From an uncultured Cryomorphaceae bacterium (GTDB lineage: Bacteria > Bacteroidota > Bacteroidia > Flavobacteriales > Schleiferiaceae), in assembly GCA_902614915.1 (NCBI GenBank), contig CACMMX010000005.1, positions 21,724 through 85,723 of the forward strand: a DNA stretch of 64,000 nt. The letters run 5' to 3'. The translations under genes were made by a program, and so were the position numbers. Each line of letters begins with the position of its first letter. Position 1 is the stretch's first letter. The notes under the pieces were generated by a model, which was not told the DNA's origin, did not search any database, and worked only from the letters and a program-made list of their open reading frames with translations. Of the stretch, positions 45,294 to 53,363 are shown one piece after another.

Positions 45294-46418
45294 CTATTTT
45301 GGAGAACACCCGGCCATTGTTGTTATGCGGACGATCTCTGTTGGCGGTAGGTTTTCATTGCGCTTTGCAACTTCACTTACAATATTACGAGCGATTTCTT
45401 CAAAAGCCAACGGAATCTTTGTTTCCTCTTGAAGCGCTGCCGGTCTTCCCACATCACTAGCCTCACGAATGCTCTGTATTAATGGTAATTCACCTAGAAA
45501 GGGAACGTTAAGAGCTTGGGCTAAATTTCTTGCTCCCTCTTTGCCAAAGAGATAGTATTTGTCGTCTGGCGCTTCTGGTGGCGAGAAATAACTCATGTTC
45601 TCTAAAATACCGAGTACAGGGACATTAATTTGTTCCATTTGGAACATGGCAACACCTTTACGGCAGTCTGCCAACGCTACTTTCTGTGGTGTGCTTACTA
45701 CTACCGAACCTGTCACTGGTACATTTTGAACCATACTTAAATGAATATCCCCTGTTCCCGGTGGTAAGTCAATCAATAAAAAGTCTAATTCACCCCAGTG
45801 GGTGTCGTGAATCATCTGGGTTAATGCCTTTGTTGCCATAGCGCCACGCCAGACAACTGCTTGGTCTATATTTGCAAAAAAACCAATAGACATCACTTTT
45901 ACACCGTATCCGTCAACAGATCCCATTTTGTTTTTCCCATCTAAATGCACGGTTATGGGTTTTGCATGTTGAATATCAAACATTAGTGGAATGGACGGAC
46001 CATAAATATCAGCATCAATGAGCCCCACCTTGAACCCCATTTTTTTTAGGGCTATAGCGAGATTTGCTGTGACTGTACTTTTACCTACACCGCCTTTACC
46101 AGAGGCTATTGCTATTATATTTTGAACACCGGGAATAGGAGCTCCTTTTATTAAATTAATAGCTTTTTCTTTTGCTTTTTCACTAACGCTGATATTCACA
46201 ACCACCTTGGCTTTAACGTTTATTTCGTCGTGAATAGCTTTCATGATGTCGACCTCTAATTTTTTCTTTGCTTGTAAGGTCGGGCTTATACTTTCAGCAT
46301 CCACAATTACTTCATCACCAAACACTTGAATATTGCGAACCAAACCTGCAGCAACTATGTTTTCAGCTTGGGTGGTACTTACTTTTTCCAGTGCCTTTTG
46401 GATTTCTGATTTTTTCAT
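45294..46418 (-). CDS. mrp: Mrp/ApbC-family P-loop Fe-S carrier ATPase
   Basis: 374 residues. The N-terminal DUF59/MIP18-like domain is at about 1-90, and the MRP domain has the deviant Walker A ASGKGGVGKSTVTANLA (about residue 105), DADIYGPSIPLMF and LPPGTGDIHLS. Members bind and transfer Fe-S clusters. A CxxC pair usual near the C-terminus of many Mrp proteins is not visible; the product ends AGCSPK. Confidence 0.94.
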   Translation of the reverse strand: MKKSEIQKALEKVSTTQAENIVAAGLVRNIQVFGDEVIVDAESISPTLQAKKKLEVDIMKAIHDEINVKAKVVVNISVSEKAKEKAINLIKGAPIPGVQNIIAIASGKGGVGKSTVTANLAIALKKMGFKVGLIDADIYGPSIPLMFDIQHAKPITVHLDGKNKMGSVDGYGVKVMSIGFFANIDQAVVWRGAMATKALTQMIHDTHWGELDFLLIDLPPGTGDIHLSMVQNVPVTGSVVVSTPQKVALADCRKGVAMFQMEQINVPVLGILENMSYFSPPEAPDDKYYLFGKEGARNLAQALNVPFLGELPLIQSIREASDVGRPAALQEETKIPLAFEEIARNIVSEVAKRNENLPPTEIVRITTMAGCSPK

Positions 46419-46436
46419 GCTTGAAGAATTCTACTA

Positions 46437-46444
46437 CAAAAGTA
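46437..46444 (-). promoter_or_regulatory. -7 promoter box (TACTTTTG) of mrp
   Basis: A full TAnnTTTG match on the minus strand, 18 nt upstream of the mrp ATG. No clear -33 TTG is seen. Confidence 0.4.
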
Positions 46445-46473
46445 ATAACCACTACTTTCACCACAGCGTTCAA

Positions 46474-47562
46474 ATGCCAATGGATTCAAAAGCTACAATA
46501 TTTATTACCGGTTCAACAGGGCAATTGGGTTCGTTCATACTGGCTGAACTCCTTGGATTCCTTTCAGATGAGGCGCATGAAGGCCCCATTCTCTGTGCCA
46601 AACGTGCAAGTTCATCCATGCATCAAATATCAATGACTCAAGATTTCTTGAATTTGGATTCTGAGCATTTTTATTCAATGCAAAACCTCCATTGGATTTA
46701 TTGCGATTTAGGCGACGGACATTTTTGTTATGATGCGATTACCGACTATTGTTCTGTTCATGGAATTGCACCACCACAGGAGATTATACATACGGCCGCG
46801 GCAATCAATATTAGTCCCTTTACCACCATGGTAAATACATCGAATGAACAACTAACAGATCAAATGCTCCTTTTGGGCGAATTATTGAAAATAAAGCACT
46901 TTACACACATCAGTTCCATTGCCGTTATGGGCGGTACAGTACCTCTGGGCGAGGAGGAAATGATTGGTCCTGCGGATTTTTATCCCAATCGCTCGGATGC
47001 CTTTTTGTCTAATTATGCTTTAGGGAAAATAGCCAGTGAACTTCACGTCTGGAAGGCACAGGCAGACGGTATGTCAATTTCCATTATTCGGCCAGGTGTA
47101 ATCTTAGGTATCGGCCCCAAAGAAAAGTCGCCACTGGAATTGTGGGCCCGAATACATGATGGTCGGCTTCCATTCGCCACAGACGGATGTACAGGAATTG
47201 TAGATGTTAGAGATGTTGCATCGATAACCGTTGCAGTGCACCGAAATAGAGTTATTGGTCCAGTCATAGCGGTTGCAGATAATACCCCTCATTATGTTCT
47301 TCTAGAGAAAATAGGAATGGCAATTGGTTCTACCAAGAAATTGAAAAGATTGAATGCAGAACCTTGGCTAGATAGAATGCGTGATTTTGCTTTTTTGAGT
47401 AGAGTTCCGTTCATTGGTAAATGGTTTACCCCTCAAATGCGTATTATGCTATTCTCTAAAATCCAATATGATGGTACGAGCGGTGCAGAACTACATCGAT
47501 ACAGAGCTACAGAAGATTCTATTTCCCAATTTGGACATTATTTGCGAAATGTTTGGACATAA
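46474..47562 (+). CDS. Extended SDR / NAD(P)-dependent epimerase-like protein
   Basis: 362 residues. The nucleotide-binding motif is ITGSTGQLGSF near the N-terminus, the active-site motif YALGK is at about residue 180, and IIRPGVILG matches the extended SDR family; it also resembles the reductase modules of thioester reductases (STGQLGSFILAELL). The substrate is unknown. ATG codons at 46474 and 46480 fit; longer in-frame starts would run antisense into mrp. Confidence 0.75.
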   Translation: MPMDSKATIFITGSTGQLGSFILAELLGFLSDEAHEGPILCAKRASSSMHQISMTQDFLNLDSEHFYSMQNLHWIYCDLGDGHFCYDAITDYCSVHGIAPPQEIIHTAAAINISPFTTMVNTSNEQLTDQMLLLGELLKIKHFTHISSIAVMGGTVPLGEEEMIGPADFYPNRSDAFLSNYALGKIASELHVWKAQADGMSISIIRPGVILGIGPKEKSPLELWARIHDGRLPFATDGCTGIVDVRDVASITVAVHRNRVIGPVIAVADNTPHYVLLEKIGMAIGSTKKLKRLNAEPWLDRMRDFAFLSRVPFIGKWFTPQMRIMLFSKIQYDGTSGAELHRYRATEDSISQFGHYLRNVWT

Positions 47563-47592
47563 AAAAGCCATGTCTGTATAACCACGGCTTTT
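47563..47592. terminator. Bidirectional terminator between the SDR gene and rpmA
   Basis: A 7-bp stem AAAAGCC (47563-47569) with GGCTTTT (47586-47592), extended by 2 bp past one mismatch. It begins right at the SDR stop codon and lies just past the convergent rpmA end. A-T runs on both flanks allow function in both directions. Confidence 0.55.
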
Positions 47593-47612
47593 AAATATAT
47601 TCTAGTGACGTA

Positions 47613-47867
47613 TTATACATTGGGTATAACACTAACATAACTTCTTTCTTTTTTCTTACGGAATTCAACCTTGCCGTCCACAAGCGCAAATAAGGTATGA
47701 TCTTTTCCAATACCCACGTTCTTACCAGCATTATGCTTAGTACCTCGCTGACGTACAATTATATTTCCTGCGATTGCGTCTTGTCCACCAAAGATCTTTA
47801 CACCCAATCTTTTACTTGCTGATTCTCGTCCGTTTTTCGAACTACCTACACCTTTTTTGTGAGCCAT
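47613..47867 (-). CDS. rpmA: Ribosomal protein bL27
   Basis: 84 residues with the classical start [16 protein letters not shown] and [30 protein letters not shown]. The N-terminal tail reaches the peptidyl transferase centre. There is no extra N-terminal leader needing cleavage. It lies 6 nt downstream of rplU. Confidence 0.98.
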   Translation of the reverse strand: MAHKKGVGSSKNGRESASKRLGVKIFGGQDAIAGNIIVRQRGTKHNAGKNVGIGKDHTLFALVDGKVEFRKKKERSYVSVIPNV

Positions 47868-47873
47868 AATTAA

Positions 47874-48431
47874 TTATTTATCTGCTTTTTTCGCTGCTGG
47901 CTTTTTTGAGGCCGGTTTCTTAGCAGTGGTTTCTTTTTTGGCTGCTGGCTTTTTTGAAGCCGGTTTCTTAGCAGTGGTTGCTTTTTTCACTGCTGGCTTT
48001 TTCGCTGCCGGTTTCTTGGCGGTTGTTGCTTTTTTCGCTGCTGGCTTTTTCGCTGCAACCTTTTTTGGAGCAGCCTCCTTTTCTTCAGCACCTTGTGCAG
48101 CAGCTCTTTTAGCTGGAGCTTTCGCAGTAATTTTGTTTATAGTAATTGAGGTAAAAATTTGACGGTGACCGTTCATTTTTTGGTAACCCTTGCGACGCTT
48201 CTTCTTGAATACAAGAATTTTGTCACCTTTTACTTCGCCGTTAACAGTAGCATCTACCTTCGCTCCGTCTATAACTGGGGCGCCAACCTTTACATCACCT
48301 TTATCTTCAATGAGAAGGACACGGTCGAATTTTACTTTCTTCCCTGTCTCAACATTCAAGCGGTTTACGTACAAGCGTTGGTCTTTCTCAACTTTGTATT
48401 GAAGCCCTGCTATCTCTACAATTGCGTACAT
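47874..48431 (-). CDS. rplU: Ribosomal protein bL21 with long Lys/Ala/Pro-rich tail
   Basis: The first 105 residues are bL21 (MYAIVEIAGLQYKVEKDQ, ILVFKKKRRKGYQKMNGHRQ). The following 80 residues are a low-complexity tail of AAKKP and ATTAKKP units, resembling eukaryotic histone H1 tails and encoded by 48-bp repeats. Typical bL21 ends near residue 105, so this gene is nearly twice the usual length; such extensions occur in some Bacteroidota. The ATG at 48431 gives the conserved N-terminus; a frame-extending codon at 48455 lies in the promoter. Confidence 0.95.
   Translation of the reverse strand: MYAIVEIAGLQYKVEKDQRLYVNRLNVETGKKVKFDRVLLIEDKGDVKVGAPVIDGAKVDATVNGEVKGDKILVFKKKRRKGYQKMNGHRQIFTSITINKITAKAPAKRAAAQGAEEKEAAPKKVAAKKPAAKKATTAKKPAAKKPAVKKATTAKKPASKKPAAKKETTAKKPASKKPAAKKADK
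47893..48060 (-). repeat. 48-bp tandem repeat in the rplU tail
   Basis: Units start at 47893, 47941, 47989 and 48037 (last one partial). Each encodes 16 residues of the ATTAKKPASKKPAAKK type with a few substitutions. Copy number could vary between strains by slippage. Confidence 0.85.
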
Positions 48432-48452
48432 TATACTTCTTTTTAAGGGCTG

Positions 48453-48482
48453 CAAATATAAAACAACTGCTTTAATAACAAA
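48453..48482 (-). promoter_or_regulatory. rplU-rpmA promoter (TTTG-N18-TATATTTG)
   Basis: The -33 TTTG (48479-48482) and -7 TATATTTG (48453-48460) on the minus strand, 18 nt apart, match the Bacteroidota consensus at full strength. The -7 box ends 21 nt before the rplU ATG. Confidence 0.65.
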
Positions 48483-48548
48483 GCGTTAAAATAGGTAAGA
48501 TTTCAAAATGTTCAACGACATTTCTTCGACTTGAGGTTATTGAGATCT

Positions 48549-48556
48549 TATATTTG
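48549..48556 (+). promoter_or_regulatory. -7 promoter box (TATATTTG) of the M16 protease pair
   Basis: A full TAnnTTTG match 24 nt upstream of the ATG at 48581. The nearest TTG upstream is 15 nt away, a little short. Confidence 0.45.
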
Positions 48557-48580
48557 AGGCAATATTCTAAAGCATTTTTA

Positions 48581-49900
48581 ATGAAAAACTTCACAATCTT
48601 GTGCGTAATGGCATATTCGTCATTGGCATATGCTCAAAATAAAATTGATTTTGAAGAGTACGATTTGGACAACGGTTTACACGTTATTCTTCACGAAGAC
48701 CACAGTACCCCTATTGCAGCCGTAACGGTCCTATACCACGTTGGTAGTAAAAATGAAGATCCAGAGCGCACCGGATTCGCTCATTTCTTTGAGCATCTGC
48801 TTTTTGAAGGGAGTGAAAATATAGGTCGCGGGGATTTTGATAGTTATGTAACTAATGCTGGTGGCGCACTTAATGCTAATACCTCACAAGACAGAACGTT
48901 TTATTATGAATTGCTACCGTCTAATCAAATGGAATTAGGTCTTTGGTTGGAAAGTGAAAGAATGCTTCATGCCAATATTCAAAATATTGGTGTTGAAACG
49001 CAGCGTGAGGTCGTGAAGGAAGAGAAGCGTCAACGCGTGGACAATCAGCCTTACGGTTCTTGGTTGGAAAACATGATGAAGCGTTTGTATACCGAACATC
49101 CCTATAATTGGGTTCCTATAGGATCCATGGATCATTTAAACGCGGCGCAATTGGATGAGTTCATGAACTTTTATAAAAAATTCTATGTCCCAAATAATGC
49201 TACTTTAAGCATAGCAGGCGACATAGATATTGAAAAAACAAAAGGGCTTATTCATGCCTACTTTGGAGAAATACCGAGAGGTGCGGAAGTTGTGCAACCA
49301 ACCGTTCAAGAACCGGAGTTGGGTGGTGAGAAAACGGCTACCATATATGACAATATTCAGTTACCGGCGATTATCATGGGTTACCGCATGCCCCCACAAA
49401 CCTCAGACGATGCTTACGCGCTTCAAATGGCGAGTTCCGTGCTTAGTGGTGGTCCGTCATCCCGTATGTACAAGAGATTGGTTGATCAAGACCAATCTGC
49501 TCTACAGGTTTTTGCTTTTCCTTTCTCTCTAGAACAAGGCGGTGCATTCATCACCTTTTCTCTTGCAAATGCCAGTAAAACGATTGAAGATATGGTGCCT
49601 GCATTAGAAGAAGAGATACTGAATCTTCAAAATGATTTGATCTCAGAGCGCGAATTCCAGAAGATTCAGAATCAAATGGAAAGCAATTTTATTCAGAGTA
49701 ATTCCAAAATGGCTGGTATTGCAGAATCTCTCGCGGATTATCATACCTACTTCGGTGACGCAAACTATATCAATACGGAAATAGATCGTTATCGAAGCGT
49801 TACTCGTGAAGACATTCAACGCGTGGCCAAAAAATATCTGGTAAAAGATAATAGAGTGGTATTGCGCTACTTGCCCAAGAGTGAAGAACCAGCTGAATAA
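48581..49900 (+). CDS. Secreted M16 peptidase, catalytic subunit
   Basis: 439 residues with a signal peptide (about 1-19, ending LAYAQ). The zinc motif HFFEH occurs in GFAHFFEHLLFEGS, with the third ligand Glu in TQREVVKEEKRQR. Two M16 half-domains are present. It lies 9 nt upstream of a second M16 gene whose product lacks the zinc motif; such active/inactive pairs form heterodimeric periplasmic proteases. The ATG at 48581 was preferred to a TTG at 48554. Confidence 0.92.
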   Translation: MKNFTILCVMAYSSLAYAQNKIDFEEYDLDNGLHVILHEDHSTPIAAVTVLYHVGSKNEDPERTGFAHFFEHLLFEGSENIGRGDFDSYVTNAGGALNANTSQDRTFYYELLPSNQMELGLWLESERMLHANIQNIGVETQREVVKEEKRQRVDNQPYGSWLENMMKRLYTEHPYNWVPIGSMDHLNAAQLDEFMNFYKKFYVPNNATLSIAGDIDIEKTKGLIHAYFGEIPRGAEVVQPTVQEPELGGEKTATIYDNIQLPAIIMGYRMPPQTSDDAYALQMASSVLSGGPSSRMYKRLVDQDQSALQVFAFPFSLEQGGAFITFSLANASKTIEDMVPALEEEILNLQNDLISEREFQKIQNQMESNFIQSNSKMAGIAESLADYHTYFGDANYINTEIDRYRSVTREDIQRVAKKYLVKDNRVVLRYLPKSEEPAE

Positions 49901-49909
49901 GAATTGAAT

Positions 49910-51973
49910 ATGAAAAAATATATATACTCCCTTGTTGCTGTAGTTGCAGCTTTCTCATTGACGGCGCAAACTACCATTGACCGATCGACAGCGCCTGCTC
50001 CAGGTCCAGCTCGAGTTCCAACCATTGCCTCTTATGAGAGCTTTGAATTGAAGAACGGCTTAAAAGTGTTTGTGGTTGAAGACCATAAATTACCTCGCAT
50101 TTCTATGTCTCTGATTTTAGATCGCGACCCAATTGTAGAAGCCGATAAGGCTGGATATGTTTCTATTGCGGGAGACTTATTAGGTTCTGGAACAACTACC
50201 CGAACCAAAGCTCAACTTGATGAAGAGGTTGATTTTATGGGCGCTCGATTTTCAACATCCGCAAGCTCTATTAATGTTGGCGGACTAAGCAAGTATACCG
50301 ACGATTTAGTTGAGATAATGTCAGATGTGCTTTTGAATCCAAGTTTTGAGACTGAAGAATTCGAAAAACTCAAGTCCCAAATGACTTCTGGGTTGAAGGC
50401 CAATGCAGACGATCCAGATGCTATTTCAGGTAACTTGCGTGGTGCTACCCTTTACGGATTGGAGCACCCTTACGGTGAGGTAATGACTGAGGCCACTGTT
50501 GAAGCAGTTACTATTGAAGACTGTAAGAATTACTTCTCAACGTATTTCCGTCCAAACATTGCCTACATGGTTGTGATAGGAGACATCACTACGAAAGACG
50601 CAAAGAAGAAATTGAGTAAAGCCTTAAAAAGCTGGAAAGCTGCTGAGGTGCCTTCACATGATTACGAGAAAATTGCGCCACCTGTTGCGGGGCGCATTGT
50701 AATGGTAGATAAGCCATCTGCGGTGCAGTCGGTTGTATGGTTAGGCAATGTCATTGATCTTCCTCAGGGACACCCTGATATTGAACCGTTGCGTGTAGCA
50801 AATCAAATTCTTGGTGGTGGTATGTCGGGCCGATTGTTCACCAACCTGCGCGAGGACAAAGCCTTCACTTATGGAGCGTATTCTAGCTTTGGTATTGACG
50901 AACTCAACAGTACATTCGGCGCGTCTGCCAAAGTGCGTAATGAAGTAACAGATTCTGCCATTGTTGAATTTTTGATGGAAATAGGTAGAATGCGCACGGA
51001 GTCCGCAAGCGAAGAGGACTTAATTGCCGCAAAAGCATCCTTAAGTGGTGCATTTGGCCGATCGCTAGAAAGTACTTCCAGTGCCGCAAATTTTGCACTA
51101 AATATTGCGCGCTACGGTCTACCAGCAGACTATTACAACAACTATTTAGCGCGTCTTGAAGCAGTTTCGGCCGAAGACGTAATGCGAGTGGCTAATGAAT
51201 ATATGAAAACGGATAACCTAACGATAAGTATTGTGGGCAAGGCGCAAGATGTGGCTGCAGGTCTTGCTGCTTTTGGTGAAGTAGAATACTACGATGCAGA
51301 AGGAATGCCAACGAATGCACCAACATTCTTGTTTATGCCGGAGGGCATCACCTTGGAAACAGTATTTAACAACTACTATGATGCAATGGGTGGTATTGAT
51401 GTGCTTAAGGCATTGAAAGCAATGGACATGAAAGCACATATAGAAATTCCTGGAATGCCTGGACAGCTTACAATGCGTACTGCTAAGATTACACCTAATA
51501 AATTCATGATGGAGCAAAGCATGCAAGGGATGACGGTTATGAAAATGACCTATGTTAACGGTGTAGGTAAACAGAGCGGAATGCAAGGAGAAAAGGAACT
51601 AGAAGGTGAAGAACTAGAAGATCTTAAGAAGCAAGCTATATTCGTTGTTGACGAATTGACATGGATGCAAGATTTAGAATCATTCACCTTTGACGGTCAA
51701 ACCCTCATGGATGGGAAGGCCGTTTATCAGGTTAGTGAAGGTGAGAAAATCAGGTATTTTGAGGTAAAAACCGGATTGTTTTATAAGAGCACAGAAACTA
51801 CTGAAACCCCTGAAGGAGACATGGCCATTTCCATGACGGTTCAGGAATGGGGCGAATACAATGGTATAAAGATGCCAAAGGTCAGTAAACAAACTGCTGG
51901 TCAGCAAACCTTTACCATAAAGGTTGATTCCGTTGAGTTCGGTGATGATGTAAAGACCAAGCTATTTAAATAA
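49910..51973 (+). CDS. Secreted M16 peptidase-like protein, non-catalytic partner
   Basis: 687 residues with signal peptide (about 1-19). Residues 30-450 form two M16 half-domains, but the zinc motif region reads GYVSIAGDLLGSGTTTR with no HxxEH, so it is probably inactive. The R/Y segment LREDKAFTYGAYSSFG, used in substrate binding by M16B proteins, is kept. An extra C-terminal domain (about 480-687) contains YDAMGGIDVLKALKAMDM and resembles outer-membrane lipoprotein-sorting-like folds. It probably forms a heterodimer with the upstream protease. Confidence 0.88.
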   Translation: MKKYIYSLVAVVAAFSLTAQTTIDRSTAPAPGPARVPTIASYESFELKNGLKVFVVEDHKLPRISMSLILDRDPIVEADKAGYVSIAGDLLGSGTTTRTKAQLDEEVDFMGARFSTSASSINVGGLSKYTDDLVEIMSDVLLNPSFETEEFEKLKSQMTSGLKANADDPDAISGNLRGATLYGLEHPYGEVMTEATVEAVTIEDCKNYFSTYFRPNIAYMVVIGDITTKDAKKKLSKALKSWKAAEVPSHDYEKIAPPVAGRIVMVDKPSAVQSVVWLGNVIDLPQGHPDIEPLRVANQILGGGMSGRLFTNLREDKAFTYGAYSSFGIDELNSTFGASAKVRNEVTDSAIVEFLMEIGRMRTESASEEDLIAAKASLSGAFGRSLESTSSAANFALNIARYGLPADYYNNYLARLEAVSAEDVMRVANEYMKTDNLTISIVGKAQDVAAGLAAFGEVEYYDAEGMPTNAPTFLFMPEGITLETVFNNYYDAMGGIDVLKALKAMDMKAHIEIPGMPGQLTMRTAKITPNKFMMEQSMQGMTVMKMTYVNGVGKQSGMQGEKELEGEELEDLKKQAIFVVDELTWMQDLESFTFDGQTLMDGKAVYQVSEGEKIRYFEVKTGLFYKSTETTETPEGDMAISMTVQEWGEYNGIKMPKVSKQTAGQQTFTIKVDSVEFGDDVKTKLFK

Positions 51974-51992
51974 TGAACCAAACACAAAGCAT

Positions 51993-52026
51993 AAATCCCC
52001 CAATTGCCATGGCTGTTGGGGGATTT
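51993..52026 (+). terminator. Intrinsic terminator after the M16 pair
   Basis: A 10-bp perfect stem AAATCCCCCA (51993-52002) with TGGGGGATTT (52017-52026), 14-nt loop, followed by a T-rich stretch. It begins 20 nt after the protease stop. Confidence 0.8.
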
Positions 52027-52042
52027 TTATTGATAAAAAAAA

Positions 52043-52942
52043 TTATTTCTTATTGATGAGATAAATACCGGTAATGATCACCACTAAACCTATAAGGTGA
52101 TTCCATATAATTTGTTCGCCGTCCCATATTCCCCAAATTAAAGCAACAACGGGTATAGCGTAAGTTACAGATGAGCTAAAAAGAGCGCTGGTCATTTGAA
52201 TGAGTCGATTGAAAAAAATTACAGCAAGTGCACTTCCAAGAATTCCAAGAATACAGATGTATCCGAAGTTCGTCCAAGCATTTGAATCTGCAGAGAATAC
52301 ATCTAAAAAACCGGAGCTTAAGCTGTATGCTATAGTAAAAGGCGCCGCACTCGCCAAGCTTAGTGTGGTTACCGTGAGCGCTTTTAAATGGGGTAATTGT
52401 ATTTTCAAGGTATTAACTGAAGTACCATACATCATGGTCGCGAGCACACCGAAAAGGCCATAGGCTAAATCTCCCTCTATTTCAAATGCACCATGAAGTA
52501 TGCCATTTATAGGTAAAATGAGCAGAGCAGCGCCTAGAAGACCAACGGCTACTCCTTTCCATTGAGTCTTGCCAGCCTTTTGACCAAAAAACCAGCCCCC
52601 AATCAACACTGTAAAGAGAGGAACTAGAGAATTGATGATGCCTACAACCCCGCTATCAAGGTGATTAACGGCAAGAGGAAACAACACATAGGGTATGGCG
52701 TTGCCTAAAAATCCTACAATTAGAAGCGGAATCAAATCTTTTTTTCGGAAATATTTGAAATGCCTAAACCCAATTATAATCATAAAAATGGCCGCAATAC
52801 TCACGCGTAAGGCGCCCACTTGACTAAAGCTAAAGCTTTGGAGGGCTCTTTTCATCAAGATAAAAGATGATCCCCAAACAAGAGCTAATCCAATAAATAT
52901 GAACCAAGAGATAATTGACTTGTTTTGATAGGAATCATTCAT
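52043..52942 (-). CDS. EamA/DMT-family transporter
   Basis: 299 residues, about 10 transmembrane helices in two EamA repeats (GLALVWGSSFILMKRAL at the start of repeat 1; LLPINGILHGAFEIEGDLAYGLFGV in repeat 2). It is a drug/metabolite exporter type of unknown substrate. The ATG at 52942 (MNDSYQNKS) was chosen; an upstream in-frame TTG would run antisense into the next gene. Confidence 0.88.
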   Translation of the reverse strand: MNDSYQNKSIISWFIFIGLALVWGSSFILMKRALQSFSFSQVGALRVSIAAIFMIIIGFRHFKYFRKKDLIPLLIVGFLGNAIPYVLFPLAVNHLDSGVVGIINSLVPLFTVLIGGWFFGQKAGKTQWKGVAVGLLGAALLILPINGILHGAFEIEGDLAYGLFGVLATMMYGTSVNTLKIQLPHLKALTVTTLSLASAAPFTIAYSLSSGFLDVFSADSNAWTNFGYICILGILGSALAVIFFNRLIQMTSALFSSSVTYAIPVVALIWGIWDGEQIIWNHLIGLVVIITGIYLINKK

Positions 52943-52987
52943 TTGGCAAAAATGTAATAAAAACACAGCCAAAGTGGACTGCGCTTG

Positions 52988-52995
52988 TAATTTTG
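52988..52995 (+). promoter_or_regulatory. -7 promoter box (TAATTTTG) before the HMA lipoprotein
   Basis: A full TAnnTTTG match 15 nt upstream of the ATG at 53011. No good -33 TTG is seen. Confidence 0.4.
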
Positions 52996-53010
52996 TAAAA
53001 AATAGATGTA

Positions 53011-53358
53011 ATGAAAAAATTAGCCATATTTGCAGCAACACTTGCTTTGTTATCTTGTTCAATTCCGGAACCAGAGGTGATCTTAATTCCTGTTTCCAAA
53101 CAAGATATTCTTCCGGAAGCAACGGCGAATTCAAATGTTTCTTTATTGATTGCCGGAATGACCTGTGAAGTGGGATGTAAGGGCGTCATAGAGAGAAATA
53201 TTCGAACAAGCGCGGGTGTGGTATCTTTTGACATTACTTTTTCCGACAGCTCGGCCTCGGTAACTTTTGATTCCACCTTAGTTTCTATAAATGAAATCAT
53301 AACTCGTATTGCAGCAGTTGGCGATGGAGATATCTATAGCGCATCGCTATTCAAATAA
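53011..53358 (+). CDS. Heavy-metal-associated (HMA) domain lipoprotein
   Basis: 115 residues with lipobox LLSC (Cys 16). The ferredoxin-like HMA domain at about 42-112 has AGMTCEVGCKGVIERNI, in which the metal motif has three residues between the cysteines (CxxxC) rather than the usual two. It is probably a periplasmic copper-binding protein. Its position 5 nt upstream of heme A synthase fits copper/heme supply to cytochrome oxidase. Confidence 0.82.
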   Translation: MKKLAIFAATLALLSCSIPEPEVILIPVSKQDILPEATANSNVSLLIAGMTCEVGCKGVIERNIRTSAGVVSFDITFSDSSASVTFDSTLVSINEIITRIAAVGDGDIYSASLFK

Positions 53359-53363
53359 GTTTT

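Noticed and set aside
47926..48446. Plus-strand reading frames opposite rplU
   Set aside because: They are antisense to the Lys/Ala-rich repeats and to the bL21 core; low-complexity and without a start context.
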